From JALZAH01 sp051000755 (GTDB lineage Bacteria; Actinomycetota; Acidimicrobiia; Acidimicrobiales; Palsa-688), in assembly GCA_051000755.1 (NCBI GenBank), contig JBPCNZ010000032.1, forward strand, positions 1 to 27,231: 27,231 bases of DNA, given 5' to 3'. The notes under the pieces are model-generated. The model ran no database searches and was not told the DNA's origin. It worked only from the letters and a program-made list of their open reading frames with translations. Below, one piece after another: positions 1 through 8,174 of the stretch. Position numbers and translations under genes: made by a program. Position 1 is the stretch's first letter, and each line of letters begins with the position of its first letter.

Positions 1-14
1 TAGCTAGATCGTCA

Positions 15-120
15 TTGCCGGGGCCGCCACGAGGGATGAGAATGGTGGTGTCCGGCAAAGCACGGTTCTCCTTGGTGCGGGTGAGCCCGATAGCTAGATT
101 GATGCGGGGGCCTTCTCGGT
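15..120 (+). ncRNA. Candidate IS110 bridge RNA segment
   Basis: The non-coding left end can fold. TTGCCGGG (15-22) pairs with TCCGGCAA (51-58; seven Watson-Crick pairs plus one G-U). After an asymmetric bulge, 24-29 pairs with 43-48, leaving a 13-nt loop at 30-42. A second small hairpin is CGGG-TGAG-CCCG at 78-89. In the studied IS110 member IS621, the RNA made from this region carries target- and donor-binding internal loops. The extent of the RNA here and its guide positions are inferred, and no promoter was identified. Confidence 0.35.
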
Positions 121-217
121 ACCACGAATTGTTCAGTTTTTGAAGACGTGTTTTAGCGTTGTTGACTCGGTTGGCCCTGCCGGACCCTGTTGGCTCTACG
201 ACTGGGAGGTGTCGGTG

Positions 218-1450
218 ATGGATCTGTTGGTGGACCGGGTTGCCGGGCTGGATGTGGGCAAGGACGAGGTAGTGGCCGCGGTGCGGACCCCCGATGGTTG
301 TGGGGGGCGACGCCAGGAGATCCGTACATACCGGACGTTCACGCCTGTCCTTGAGGAGTTGTCGGCCTGGTTGAGCGGCGAGGGGGTGACCGAGGTGGTG
401 ATGGAGGCCACGGGGCAGTACTGGCTGCCGATCTGGGAGGTCCTCGAAGACGCCGGGTTCGATCAGAAGTTGGTCAACGCCCGCCATGTGAAGATTCTGC
501 CGGGCCGCAAGACCGATGTGGCCGACGCGGCATGGTTGGCCGAGTTGCTCGAACACGGTTTGTTGCGTGGCAGCTTCGTGCCACCGCATGAGATCCGGGA
601 GCTACGCGATTTGACCCGGTATCGCAAACGGTTGATCCAGGACCACACCCGTGAATCGCAGCGAGTCCAAAAGACGTTGGAAAGTGGCGGGATCAAGTTG
701 GACTCAGTCGCTTCGGACATCTTGGGGGTGTCGGGTCGGGCCATGCTCCGTGCTCTGCTCGGCGGTGAACGCGACCCCGAGGTGCTCGCCGGGCTGGCCA
801 AGGGCCGGTTGCGTAAGAAGATCCCCGATCTGCGGTTGGCGCTCAAGGGACGTTTCAACGACCATCACGCCCTGCTGATCGGTTTGGCCATGGACCACCT
901 TGAGCATTTGGAGACCGCTATTGCCGCCCTCGATGTCGAGGTCGACCGGGTGATGGCCCCTTTCTCGGTGGCCCGGGACCTGCTTGACACGATCCCGGGG
1001 GTCGGCAAACGGGCCGCGGAGGTGATCATCGCCGAGATCGGTGTCGACATGGGCAGGTTCCCGACCGCGGGTCATCTGGCGTCGTGGGCGGGGGTCTGCC
1101 CGGGCAACAACATCACCGGCGGGAAACGTCACTCGGGGAAGACCAACAAAGGCGACCGGTGGCTGGGAGAGACCCTCAACCAATGCGCCTGGGCCGCATC
1201 CCATACCCGTGACACCTACCTGGCCGCCCAGTTCTGGCGTCTGGCACGCCGGGTCGGGAAGAAGAAAGCTGCGGTCGCGGTCGGCCACTCCATCCTGGTC
1301 ATCGCCTGGCATTTGATGACCAACGGCTGTGTCTATGAGGACCTCGGCGGGGACTACTTCATCACCCGAGACGCCGACCGGTCCCGACAGCGAGCCATCA
1401 ACCAGCTCCAAAACCTCGGCTACCGGGTCAGTCTCCAACCCGCCGCCTGA
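218..1450 (+). CDS. IS110-family DEDD transposase/recombinase
   Basis: This 410-residue protein should be the bridge-RNA-guided recombinase that moves the element. The N-terminal RuvC-like domain shows the expected acidic tetrad: D12 (in GLDVGKD), E63 (in VMEATGQYW), D100 and D103 (in KTDVADAA). The C-terminal Transposase_20 domain (about 250-360) begins with IPGVGKRAAEVI and contains WAGVCPGNNITGGK. The reading frame is open from a TTG at 140, but the ATG at 218 is preferred. It has GGAGGT seven bases upstream, and the protein then begins just before the first catalytic Asp, as is usual in the family. The residue that appears to align with the nucleophilic serine is Thr300, with Ser306 nearby. 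The frame is intact, so the copy may be active. Confidence 0.93.
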   Translation: MDLLVDRVAGLDVGKDEVVAAVRTPDGCGGRRQEIRTYRTFTPVLEELSAWLSGEGVTEVVMEATGQYWLPIWEVLEDAGFDQKLVNARHVKILPGRKTDVADAAWLAELLEHGLLRGSFVPPHEIRELRDLTRYRKRLIQDHTRESQRVQKTLESGGIKLDSVASDILGVSGRAMLRALLGGERDPEVLAGLAKGRLRKKIPDLRLALKGRFNDHHALLIGLAMDHLEHLETAIAALDVEVDRVMAPFSVARDLLDTIPGVGKRAAEVIIAEIGVDMGRFPTAGHLASWAGVCPGNNITGGKRHSGKTNKGDRWLGETLNQCAWAASHTRDTYLAAQFWRLARRVGKKKAAVAVGHSILVIAWHLMTNGCVYEDLGGDYFITRDADRSRQRAINQLQNLGYRVSLQPAA

Positions 1451-1536
1451 CCAGCCCCCCAGACCCCAGACGCAGCGCAGCCCACGTCAACCCCGACGCT
1501 CACGGTTCATTCTCGTTTTAGGTGGCGCCGGAGTGA

Positions 1537-2802
1537 TCATCCGGGGCTGGGGTCTGCGACCCAGACCTGGGAGGTGGTGGGACTGGCGAGGATGGCGGTC
1601 ACCGCGCCGAGCCCGGCGGCTACGGCCACGGTGCGCAGGCCGGCGGGAGCGGGCCCGGGCTGGAGGCGCTTCCATGTCCCGAGCCGTCCATGGTCGACGG
1701 GCGCGTCCCAGAACACCGGCCGTCCGCCGGCGACCCCGGCTGCGACCGCCATGTCGGCCGAGAGGGTGAGGCCCGAGAGGGCGACCGGAGGCTGACCGGC
1801 GGAGAAGGGCAGGGCCTGGGCCCGCAGCCGCAGGTTGGTGTCGACCGACCAGATCATGGGGCGGCTTCGGGCGCCGTCGACGATGGTGCCGGCCGCCACC
1901 CAGCCGTCGCCCAGGGCCCGGACGGCCGTGATGGCTGTCTGCCCGGGTTGGTCCAGGTGGGGATCGGCGCCGAACAGCCGAACCCAGGTCACGCCCGTGG
2001 GGGAGTACCACATGGCTCCGCGTTGGTGACCGGCTTGGCCTGGTACCGGCGCCGACGCAGTTCCGACGACGAGCACACCGCGACCGTTGTCGGCCACGTC
2101 GAGGGCGAGCGGCGTCTCCCCCGGGCGGCCGGACAAGGCCGGGTCAGTGTCGTTGCGGACCCAACGGATCCCGTCGCCCGACCGCCACACGGCGGCGCCG
2201 GGATGGCCGGCGGGACCGACCCAGGTGCCGGCCACGGTGTAGCCGTGCGGCCCGGCGGTGATGTTGCCGAGGGCGACGATGTCCGGGCCGCCGAACAGCT
2301 CGCGATCGGCCAAAGCCTCCTGCCAGGTGGCCTTCGGATCCTCGCCGGTCCACGTGGACGGCCGGGGATAGCCCTCCCCCGGGCTGTTGCGGGCCCCGAG
2401 GGCCACGGTCCGGTCGGCGCCGCGAGCGAAGCCGAGGATGGTCTCGTAGGGCCCATCGCGATCCGGTACGGGGTGCATGGCGGCCCGTTGCCACGGGCCG
2501 GTCGGCGTTGGGGACGACCAGATGCCGACATGGGTGACCCCGTCGGGAGTGAGGGTGTCGCCCCCCACCAGCCATGGTTGGCCGCCCGAGGGGGCGGCCA
2601 CGGTCGCTAGTTGCAGGGTCGCTCGGGGGGATCCGAACGCCTGATCGGCCACCCTCACCCAGCGGACGGCGGCGACGGGCGGTTGGGTCGAGCCGCACGC
2701 GCTGATGAGGGTGGCCCCGATGAGCGCGGCGGTGGCTGAGGCGATGAGCCGCCGGGGGCCCCCCTCAGGGTCCGTGCCGTGCCTGCGGAACATGTCCGCC
2801 AT
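1537..2802 (-). CDS. Secreted lipoprotein with beta-propeller-like repeats
   Basis: This 421-residue protein has an N-terminal export signal: an Arg-Arg pair (17-18), a hydrophobic stretch, and the lipobox ISAC with Cys36, so it is probably a lipoprotein anchored outside the membrane. The body repeats short units built around W-x-S-x-x-G-x-x-W (for example VWRSGDGIRWVR and MWYSPTGVTWVRL), typical of BNR/sialidase-like propeller blades. At least five such units are visible. No catalytic signature is recognisable. The start is ATG 2800-2802 with AAGGTG five bases upstream; an in-frame extension to 2952 lacks such support and would bury the signal peptide. It lies downstream of sbcC on the same strand after a 281-base gap, and the IS110 copy abuts its 3' end. 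The specific function is unknown. Confidence 0.75.
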   Translation of the reverse strand: MADMFRRHGTDPEGGPRRLIASATAALIGATLISACGSTQPPVAAVRWVRVADQAFGSPRATLQLATVAAPSGGQPWLVGGDTLTPDGVTHVGIWSSPTPTGPWQRAAMHPVPDRDGPYETILGFARGADRTVALGARNSPGEGYPRPSTWTGEDPKATWQEALADRELFGGPDIVALGNITAGPHGYTVAGTWVGPAGHPGAAVWRSGDGIRWVRNDTDPALSGRPGETPLALDVADNGRGVLVVGTASAPVPGQAGHQRGAMWYSPTGVTWVRLFGADPHLDQPGQTAITAVRALGDGWVAAGTIVDGARSRPMIWSVDTNLRLRAQALPFSAGQPPVALSGLTLSADMAVAAGVAGGRPVFWDAPVDHGRLGTWKRLQPGPAPAGLRTVAVAAGLGAVTAILASPTTSQVWVADPSPG

Positions 2803-2924
2803 GGTGGCACCTTGCGGTTTCTGCGGAAACAGGGGCGATCGGCCGCCGGCAGCCGGGATCTGGCCGCCACGCTCTCGCCAGGTAGCGCGACCGCAGGGCC
2901 GATCTCCGAGATACCTCCGGTTGA

Positions 2925-3083
2925 TCATGATGACCTTGGACCTCGAGAGCATGGGGGTCGGCGTACTTCAAGTGGGTTCGCACTGGCGATCGTGACGTTC
3001 CTGCCCTCAGCGATGTCCTTGGCCCGAGCGATCCCGTCCTCGACGTTCCCGGCAGCGACACGGCGTTGCGACCCGGGGTCGCG
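2925..3083 (-). pseudogene. Possible relic of a RibD/DHFR-like domain gene
   Basis: Immediately after the sbcC stop, the same frame stays open for 52 codons. The portion at about 2976-3047 reads NVEDGIARAKDIAEGRNVTI, which resembles the helix-strand segment (V-x-D-G-I-x-x-A-x-x-x-A-K-x-x-A-G-x-x-x-V) of RibD C-terminal/dihydrofolate-reductase-like proteins such as the YyaP family. Nothing recognisable follows, and no start codon or ribosome site precedes it. The resemblance is from memory of the family and covers only about 25 residues. The rest of 2803-3083 holds no gene that I can support. Confidence 0.3.
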
Positions 3084-5387
3084 TCAGGCGCCCATGAGGC
3101 GAGCCGTGGCCCTCCGGCCGGGGAGCTTGACCACCTCGATGGCGTTGGGCAGTTGCTCCTTGATCTCGTTGTCGTGGGTGACGACCAGGACCTGGCGGAA
3201 CCGGCCCCGGAGACGTTCGAGGGCTCCGAGCATGCGGGTCTTGCGTTCCTCGTCGAGGGGCCCGAACACCTCGTCGAGCACCAACAGGCCGACGGAGCCC
3301 CCGGATTGGAACCGGACGTGCTCGCTGATGGCCACCCGCAGGGCCAGGTTGGCCAGGTCGATCTCGGAGCCGGAGAAGCGGTCGAGGCCGAAAACCCTGC
3401 CGCCGTCGGTGATCTGCAGACCGAAGGTCTCGGGGTCGACGCGCAGCTCGTCGTAGTCGTGGTCGGTGAGCTCCCCGAAGAGCTCGGCGGCCTGCAGGGC
3501 CAGGCGGGGTCCGACCGAGGCGACGACGGTGTTGCGGAACTCGGCCAACAGGTCGGCCAGCCGGCTCAGGTGGCGGGCGTCGACCTGGAGGGTGGTGAGG
3601 GTGGCGTGCTGCTCGTGGGCGTCAGCCAGCCGGCGGGCTTCGCCCTCGGCCCGGGTCCGCTCCTGGGTGGCGGCCAGCCGGGCCTGGCGGGCGGCCTTGT
3701 CAGCCGCCGTCGTGCGCGCCGTCGCCTCCTCGTGGGCGGTGCGGGTGGCGGCCAGCCGGGCCGGGTCGAAGTCCATGGCTTTGACCTGGCGGAGCAGGTC
3801 GGCGACCCGGGCCGTGGCCCGCTCTGCGTCGGATCGGGCCCGGACCAGATTTGCCGCCACCACCTCGCGCCGCTCGAGGAAGCCACGGAGGCGGTCGGCT
3901 TCGCCGGCCGCGGCCCGGGCCGCCTTGAGCGCCACGCCTGCGTCGTCTCGGAGGCGGGCGAGGGTGGCGGCGTCGGCCGGCAGATCGTCACCCCCATCCG
4001 GGATCGTGGCTCGGGTCCGCGCCAGGGCCGCCACGGCATCCGCCCGCCGGGTCGCGGTCTGCTCCCACGCGGTCCTGGCCGCGTCGGATCGTTGCAGCTC
4101 GGCGGTGACCTTCTTGAGGGTGGCGGCGGCGGCCGTGGCCCGGTCCTCGCAGCCGTGCTGCTGGGCGGTCAGGGCTGCCAGCCGTCCGGTGGCCTCGGTG
4201 AGCTCGGCAGCCCGGTGGGCCTGCACCGACTCGAAGGCGGCCCCGAGAGCCTGGCCGCAGAGGGGACAGTCGGCCTCGTTGGACAGGCCCGACGAACGCT
4301 CCGCCTGCTCCCTGGCCCGCTCCACGTCGCTGGCCGCGGCGCCGGCCTGTCCCCGGACCGAGGCCAGCGCTTCGCGCGCCGCTCCCGCGTCCTCGACGAC
4401 CCGGTCGTGGGCGGGCCGGTCCGGCGGCGGAGGCTCGGGCGCGACCACCAGGGCTTCGACAGCCCGGGTGGCGTCGAGCAGGGCGGTGAGGGCGTGGCAC
4501 CGGGTCTCGCAGGAGTCGAGGCCCGCGGCCCGCTGCTCGGCGTCGACCAGGCGGTCGGCGGCCTCCGCCAGAGCGCCATCCTCGCCGGCCAACTGGGTGG
4601 CGGTGGCGGCGGTGCGCTCCAGCTCGGCCCTCGCCGCCTGCCCTTCGGCCACCAGGGCGTCGTAGGCGGCCTTGCCGGTCTCCGCTGCCGCCACGGCCGC
4701 GACGGCCTCCTCGGCTCGGGCCCGGTGGACCTCGACCGCCGCTTCCTCGCTCTCCGCCGTGGTCTCGGCCGCTGCCGCCTGGGCGTCGGCGTCGGCGGCA
4801 GCCACGGTGAGCACGTCGATATCGGGGAGCAGGTCCCGCAACCGGCGGTGCTGTTCGCCGGTGTCGCGCGCGTCGCGGCGGGCCGCATCGCGCGCCGCGT
4901 CCAGCGGGGTGATACCGAGGAGCTGGAGGACCAGGCGGCGCCGGTCGGCCGGGGATTGGGTGCTGAAGGCGGCCAGTTGCTTCTGCTCGGCGAACACCGA
5001 GGCCCGGAAGGCGATGTCGTCCATGCCCAGCACCGAGTGGATGTAGCGCCCGGTCTCGCGCACACCGGTGGCCATGACCAGGCCGTCCGCCTGGGCCTCG
5101 GCCCGGACGGCGGCGTTGATCCCCGACAGGGTGCGACGGACGACGAACAGGTGGCCCTCGTGTTCGAAGCTGACCTCGGCCACACAGTCGCCGCCCACCC
5201 CCGACGAACGGATCTCGTCCTTGGTCGTCCTGGCCTTGCCCCACAAGGCGAAGACGATGGCCTCCAGCAGGGTCGACTTGCCCGACCCGTTGGGTCCGTA
5301 GATACCCACCAGCCCGGGCGGTACCTCCAGGTCGAGCTCGTCCTCGTAGACCCGGAAGTTCCGCAGGTAGATCCGGTTCAGCAGCAC
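3084..5387 (-). CDS. sbcC: SbcC/Rad50-type SMC-like ATPase
   Basis: This is the ATPase subunit of the SbcCD (Mre11-Rad50) nuclease, which binds and tethers broken DNA ends. Visible features in order are: Walker A GPNGSGKST (31-39); a long Ala/Arg/Glu-rich coiled coil; the zinc hook CPLCG (Cys374, Cys377) in the middle; a second coiled coil; the ABC signature FSGSE; and Walker B LLVLDE (about 695-705) followed by the VVTHD switch. At 767 residues it is shorter than E. coli SbcC (over 1000), so the arms are short. The start is GTG 5385-5387, one base after the sbcD stop, so the two genes are translated together as sbcD-sbcC. Coding is continuous with no break. Confidence 0.95.
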   Translation of the reverse strand: MLLNRIYLRNFRVYEDELDLEVPPGLVGIYGPNGSGKSTLLEAIVFALWGKARTTKDEIRSSGVGGDCVAEVSFEHEGHLFVVRRTLSGINAAVRAEAQADGLVMATGVRETGRYIHSVLGMDDIAFRASVFAEQKQLAAFSTQSPADRRRLVLQLLGITPLDAARDAARRDARDTGEQHRRLRDLLPDIDVLTVAAADADAQAAAAETTAESEEAAVEVHRARAEEAVAAVAAAETGKAAYDALVAEGQAARAELERTAATATQLAGEDGALAEAADRLVDAEQRAAGLDSCETRCHALTALLDATRAVEALVVAPEPPPPDRPAHDRVVEDAGAAREALASVRGQAGAAASDVERAREQAERSSGLSNEADCPLCGQALGAAFESVQAHRAAELTEATGRLAALTAQQHGCEDRATAAAATLKKVTAELQRSDAARTAWEQTATRRADAVAALARTRATIPDGGDDLPADAATLARLRDDAGVALKAARAAAGEADRLRGFLERREVVAANLVRARSDAERATARVADLLRQVKAMDFDPARLAATRTAHEEATARTTAADKAARQARLAATQERTRAEGEARRLADAHEQHATLTTLQVDARHLSRLADLLAEFRNTVVASVGPRLALQAAELFGELTDHDYDELRVDPETFGLQITDGGRVFGLDRFSGSEIDLANLALRVAISEHVRFQSGGSVGLLVLDEVFGPLDEERKTRMLGALERLRGRFRQVLVVTHDNEIKEQLPNAIEVVKLPGRRATARLMGA

Positions 5388-5388
5388 G

Positions 5389-6504
5389 TCAACCGGCGGC
5401 CTCGATGGCGTCGCGGATGTAGTCGTGGCCCCCCTTGACCAGGCGGTCCCGGTCCAGCCCGGTCAGGTCCTGGCCCTCGAGGTAGCCCTCCCACTGCCCG
5501 CCCAGGCCCTCCACCGTCGGCAGCTCGGCGTGCATCGTCGTCGACGTGTACTGCGGCTCCAGCTTCAACAACAGGGCGGCGCCCGCCGCGTCGCGCACCG
5601 CCTGCAGGTCGAGCATCCGGTAGGCCTCGGGGTCGACCCCGTCGAGGTAGAGACGGGCGACCGTCCCCTCGGGAACGCTGGCGGCCAGGGCCATGACCCG
5701 TTCGGCCAACTCCGACGGGGAGAGGCCCAGGGCGTAGACCGTCTCCAGGGTGACGAGGGGCCGGGCACCGGGGACCGGCACATGACGGCACGTCCCGGTG
5801 TCGGTGTCGAGCACCACGAAGCCCTTCTCCCGCTGGGGGTCGTCGGCGAAGCTGAACGTGTCGGTCGACCCGGCGTACCACATGGTGTCGGTGACCCTGG
5901 CGAAGGTGTGGTAGTGGCCGAGGAGGACGAGATCGGACTGCAAGCGGTTGGCGTCCACCTCGATCTCGTTGATGTCGGCGTTCCTCGGTTGGAGCTGGGT
6001 GAGGCGGGGGTGGGTGAGCAACAGGTTGGTCTTGTCGCCGCTGCGACTCCCGGCCGCCTCATCGAGGGCGTCGAGGGCCGCTTCCACCGTCAGCATCTGA
6101 GGGACGGCGTGAACGACCAGCCCGTCCAGCTCGAAGCGCTCGTAGGCCAGGCGGTGAGCGAAGTGGAAGCCCCCGAACGTGTCGGCCAGGCTCGAATAGG
6201 GGCTGCCTCGCCCCGGCAGGCGGGGGGTGTCGTGGTTCCCGGTGATGACCACGGCCTCGACCCCATGGTCCCGGATGCGGGCCAGGGCCCTCTGCGCCAC
6301 CCGGTAGGAGCGGTAGCTGGGCCGGGGGTGGTCGAAGATGTCGCCCAGCCACACCACCAGGTCGGGGCGCTCGGCCAGGGCCGCATCCACCGCGGCCTCG
6401 AAGGCCCGTTCGAAGTCCCACTCGCGCTGATTGACACCGCCCTCGGTGGTGAGGGAGTAGTAGGACCGTCCGAGGTGGGCGTCACCGATCGCTGCGATCC
6501 GCAT
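5389..6504 (-). CDS. sbcD: SbcD/Mre11-type exonuclease
   Basis: This is the nuclease subunit of SbcCD, a Mn-dependent metallophosphoesterase acting on DNA ends and hairpins. The five phosphoesterase motifs are present: GDAHLG (D8, H10), GDIFDH (D55, H59), GNHD (N90-D92), THPRL, and GHYHT. A C-terminal capping domain of about 130 residues follows. The start is ATG 6502-6504, which places MRIAAIGDAHLG at the N terminus as in the family; an upstream GTG/TTG extension to 6543 adds 13 unconserved residues. The protein is 371 residues long. It lies 45 bases downstream of an acyl-CoA synthetase on the same strand, possibly in one transcript, and its stop is followed one base later by the sbcC start. 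Confidence 0.94.
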   Translation of the reverse strand: MRIAAIGDAHLGRSYYSLTTEGGVNQREWDFERAFEAAVDAALAERPDLVVWLGDIFDHPRPSYRSYRVAQRALARIRDHGVEAVVITGNHDTPRLPGRGSPYSSLADTFGGFHFAHRLAYERFELDGLVVHAVPQMLTVEAALDALDEAAGSRSGDKTNLLLTHPRLTQLQPRNADINEIEVDANRLQSDLVLLGHYHTFARVTDTMWYAGSTDTFSFADDPQREKGFVVLDTDTGTCRHVPVPGARPLVTLETVYALGLSPSELAERVMALAASVPEGTVARLYLDGVDPEAYRMLDLQAVRDAAGAALLLKLEPQYTSTTMHAELPTVEGLGGQWEGYLEGQDLTGLDRDRLVKGGHDYIRDAIEAAG

Positions 6505-6549
6505 ACCCCCAGCCAACCAGAGCGGGGTGACAAATTCCAACAATGTGAT

Positions 6550-8151
6550 TCAGGGGCCGTCGTCCCCGGTGACCCAGTCCCGCAGCTCGGTCTTGCGCAC
6601 CTTGCCCGACGCGTTGCGGGGGAGGACGTCGATGACGCGCACCGAGGTCGGCTTCTTGTACGACGCCAACCGGGTGGACACCCACTCGAAGATCTCCGCC
6701 TCGCTGGGCGGGTCGGTCGGATCGGCGGGCGCCACCACCGCCACGGGCGTCTCCAGCCAGCGGGGGTGGGGGGCGCCGACGACCGCCACCTCCCGGACCT
6801 TCGGGTGCCCGTCGATGGCCGCTTCGACCTCGGAGGAGTAGATGTTTTCGCCCCCGCTGAGGATCATGTCCTTGGTCCGGTCGACGACGGTGAGGTAGCC
6901 GCCGTCGTCGGCCCGGACCAGGTCCCCGGAGTGGAACCAACCCCCGGCCATGGCCTCGGCGGTGGCTTCGGGGTTGCGCCAGTACCCGGCCATCGTCGTC
7001 GGCCCCCGGTAGACGATCTCGCCCACTTCGCCCTGGCCCACGTCGCCCATAGCCTCGTCGACGATGCGGATGTCGACGGTGGCGACCGGTCGGCCGACCG
7101 AGCCGAGCTTGTCGAGGGCCACGTCACCGTCGAGGCTGGCGGTCACCGGGGACATCTCCGTCTGACCGAAGACGGCGACGTTGTCGATGTTGGGGAATGT
7201 CGCCGCCATGGCGCGCAGGGTCGACGGTGGGGCGGGCGATGCCCCCCACGACATCGTCCGCAGCCGCAGGCGGCGCTCAGACACGTCGGGGAGGTCGCAC
7301 AGCGCCTGCCACTGGGTGGGGACGAGGAACATCGACGTGACCCCCTCGCCCTCCATCAGGTCGAGGATGGCTCCCGGGTCGAAGGCCACGCTTCCCACCA
7401 GGACGACGGTGTTGCCCAGCAGCAGGCTTGGGATAGTGCTGCCGATGCCGGCGATGTGGAAGATCGGCGAGGCGCACAGGGTGACGTCGGACTCGTTGAC
7501 GAGGCGGGCGGTGCGGACCTGGGTGAAGGTCTGAACGAAGAGGTTCAGGTGGGTGAGCACCGCCCCTTTGGGCCGACCGGTCGTGCCCGACGTGTACATG
7601 ATCAACGCCGGCGACTCCGCCCGCCACGCCTCGAGGGTGGCCTCGGTGGCCTGGACGTCATCGGGGTCGGCGCCGGCGAGGGCCTCCTCGTAGGAGGTCC
7701 CCAACACCAGCGTCGGGGGCGGCCGATCCATGGATGCGGCCGCCGCTCTGGCTGCATCGAGGCGTTCGGGGTCGACGACGAGCAGGGCGGCGCCGCTGTC
7801 GGCGAGGAGGAAGGCGATCTCGGGGCCGACGAGGCGGAAGTTGACGGGCACGGCGATGGCGCCGAGGCGGACGGCACCGCCGATGGCCTCGAGGATCTCG
7901 GGGCGGTTGCCCGACAGGATGGCCACCCGGTCGCCGGCCCCGACCCCTCGGGCGGCGAAGGCGGCGGCCGCCGCATCGAGGCGGGCGTCGAGCTCGGCGA
8001 AGGTGATGGTCCGGCCCTCGAAGCGGATAGCGGCCTTGTCGGGCAGCAGGTGGGCGTGGCGGCGCAGCAACTGGGCCCACGAGACGCTGGCGGCAGCGGC
8101 CAGGCCGGCCCGCTCGGGGCCGACGGGCGGTGATGGCGGAACGGGAGGCAC
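6550..8151 (-). CDS. Long-chain acyl-CoA synthetase (AMP-forming)
   Basis: This 533-residue ANL-superfamily enzyme activates a carboxylic acid, probably a fatty acid, to its CoA thioester via an acyl-adenylate. The signatures are: P-loop YTSGTTGRPKGA; the adenine-pocket motif GQTEM; YWRNPEATAEAM; the hinge region GWFHSGDL...VDRTKDMI followed by SGGENIYSSEVE; and the C-terminal catalytic lysine in PRNASGKVRKTEL. The exact substrate cannot be read from sequence. The frame stays open upstream to 8676, but the first residues matching the family fall after the GTG at 8149-8151, and longer versions would run antisense through the NUDIX gene. It is divergent from the NUDIX gene with 23 bases between the chosen starts, and sbcD follows 45 bases downstream. 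Confidence 0.9.
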   Translation of the reverse strand: MPPVPPSPPVGPERAGLAAAASVSWAQLLRRHAHLLPDKAAIRFEGRTITFAELDARLDAAAAAFAARGVGAGDRVAILSGNRPEILEAIGGAVRLGAIAVPVNFRLVGPEIAFLLADSGAALLVVDPERLDAARAAAASMDRPPPTLVLGTSYEEALAGADPDDVQATEATLEAWRAESPALIMYTSGTTGRPKGAVLTHLNLFVQTFTQVRTARLVNESDVTLCASPIFHIAGIGSTIPSLLLGNTVVLVGSVAFDPGAILDLMEGEGVTSMFLVPTQWQALCDLPDVSERRLRLRTMSWGASPAPPSTLRAMAATFPNIDNVAVFGQTEMSPVTASLDGDVALDKLGSVGRPVATVDIRIVDEAMGDVGQGEVGEIVYRGPTTMAGYWRNPEATAEAMAGGWFHSGDLVRADDGGYLTVVDRTKDMILSGGENIYSSEVEAAIDGHPKVREVAVVGAPHPRWLETPVAVVAPADPTDPPSEAEIFEWVSTRLASYKKPTSVRVIDVLPRNASGKVRKTELRDWVTGDDGP

Positions 8152-8174
8152 GTCCCGAACCGTATCCTCGGGCC

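Larger units (their letters stand above)
1..1520 (+). mobile_element. IS110-family insertion sequence (ends not exact)
   Basis: The element consists of one DEDD transposase gene (218-1450), a left non-coding segment of at least 217 bases and a short right flank. A long non-coding left end before the transposase is the layout of the IS110 group, where it encodes the bridge RNA. The left end may lie at or before position 1. The right end must fall before the neighbouring lipoprotein stop codon at 1537-1539. IS110 elements usually lack terminal inverted repeats and target duplications, so neither edge can be fixed from one copy. The left segment is visibly less GC-rich than the rest of the window. 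Confidence 0.75.

Noticed and set aside
44..55. GGTGGTGTCCGG in the IS left end resembles GGTGGCGCCGG at 1521-1531 beyond the transposase, as a possible target guide
   Set aside because: The match needs a bulge and a wobble pair and is in common GC-rich sequence; it is too weak to claim.
3066..5438. A 790-codon plus-strand open frame opposite sbcC
   Set aside because: It is the complement of a clear SbcC gene with Walker, hook and signature motifs. Its own translation is Gly/Arg/Pro-rich with no domain, as expected of antisense frames at this GC content.
5425..8133. A 902-codon plus-strand open frame
   Set aside because: It spans the antisense of two proven genes (sbcD and the acyl-CoA synthetase), with no motif or ribosome site of its own.
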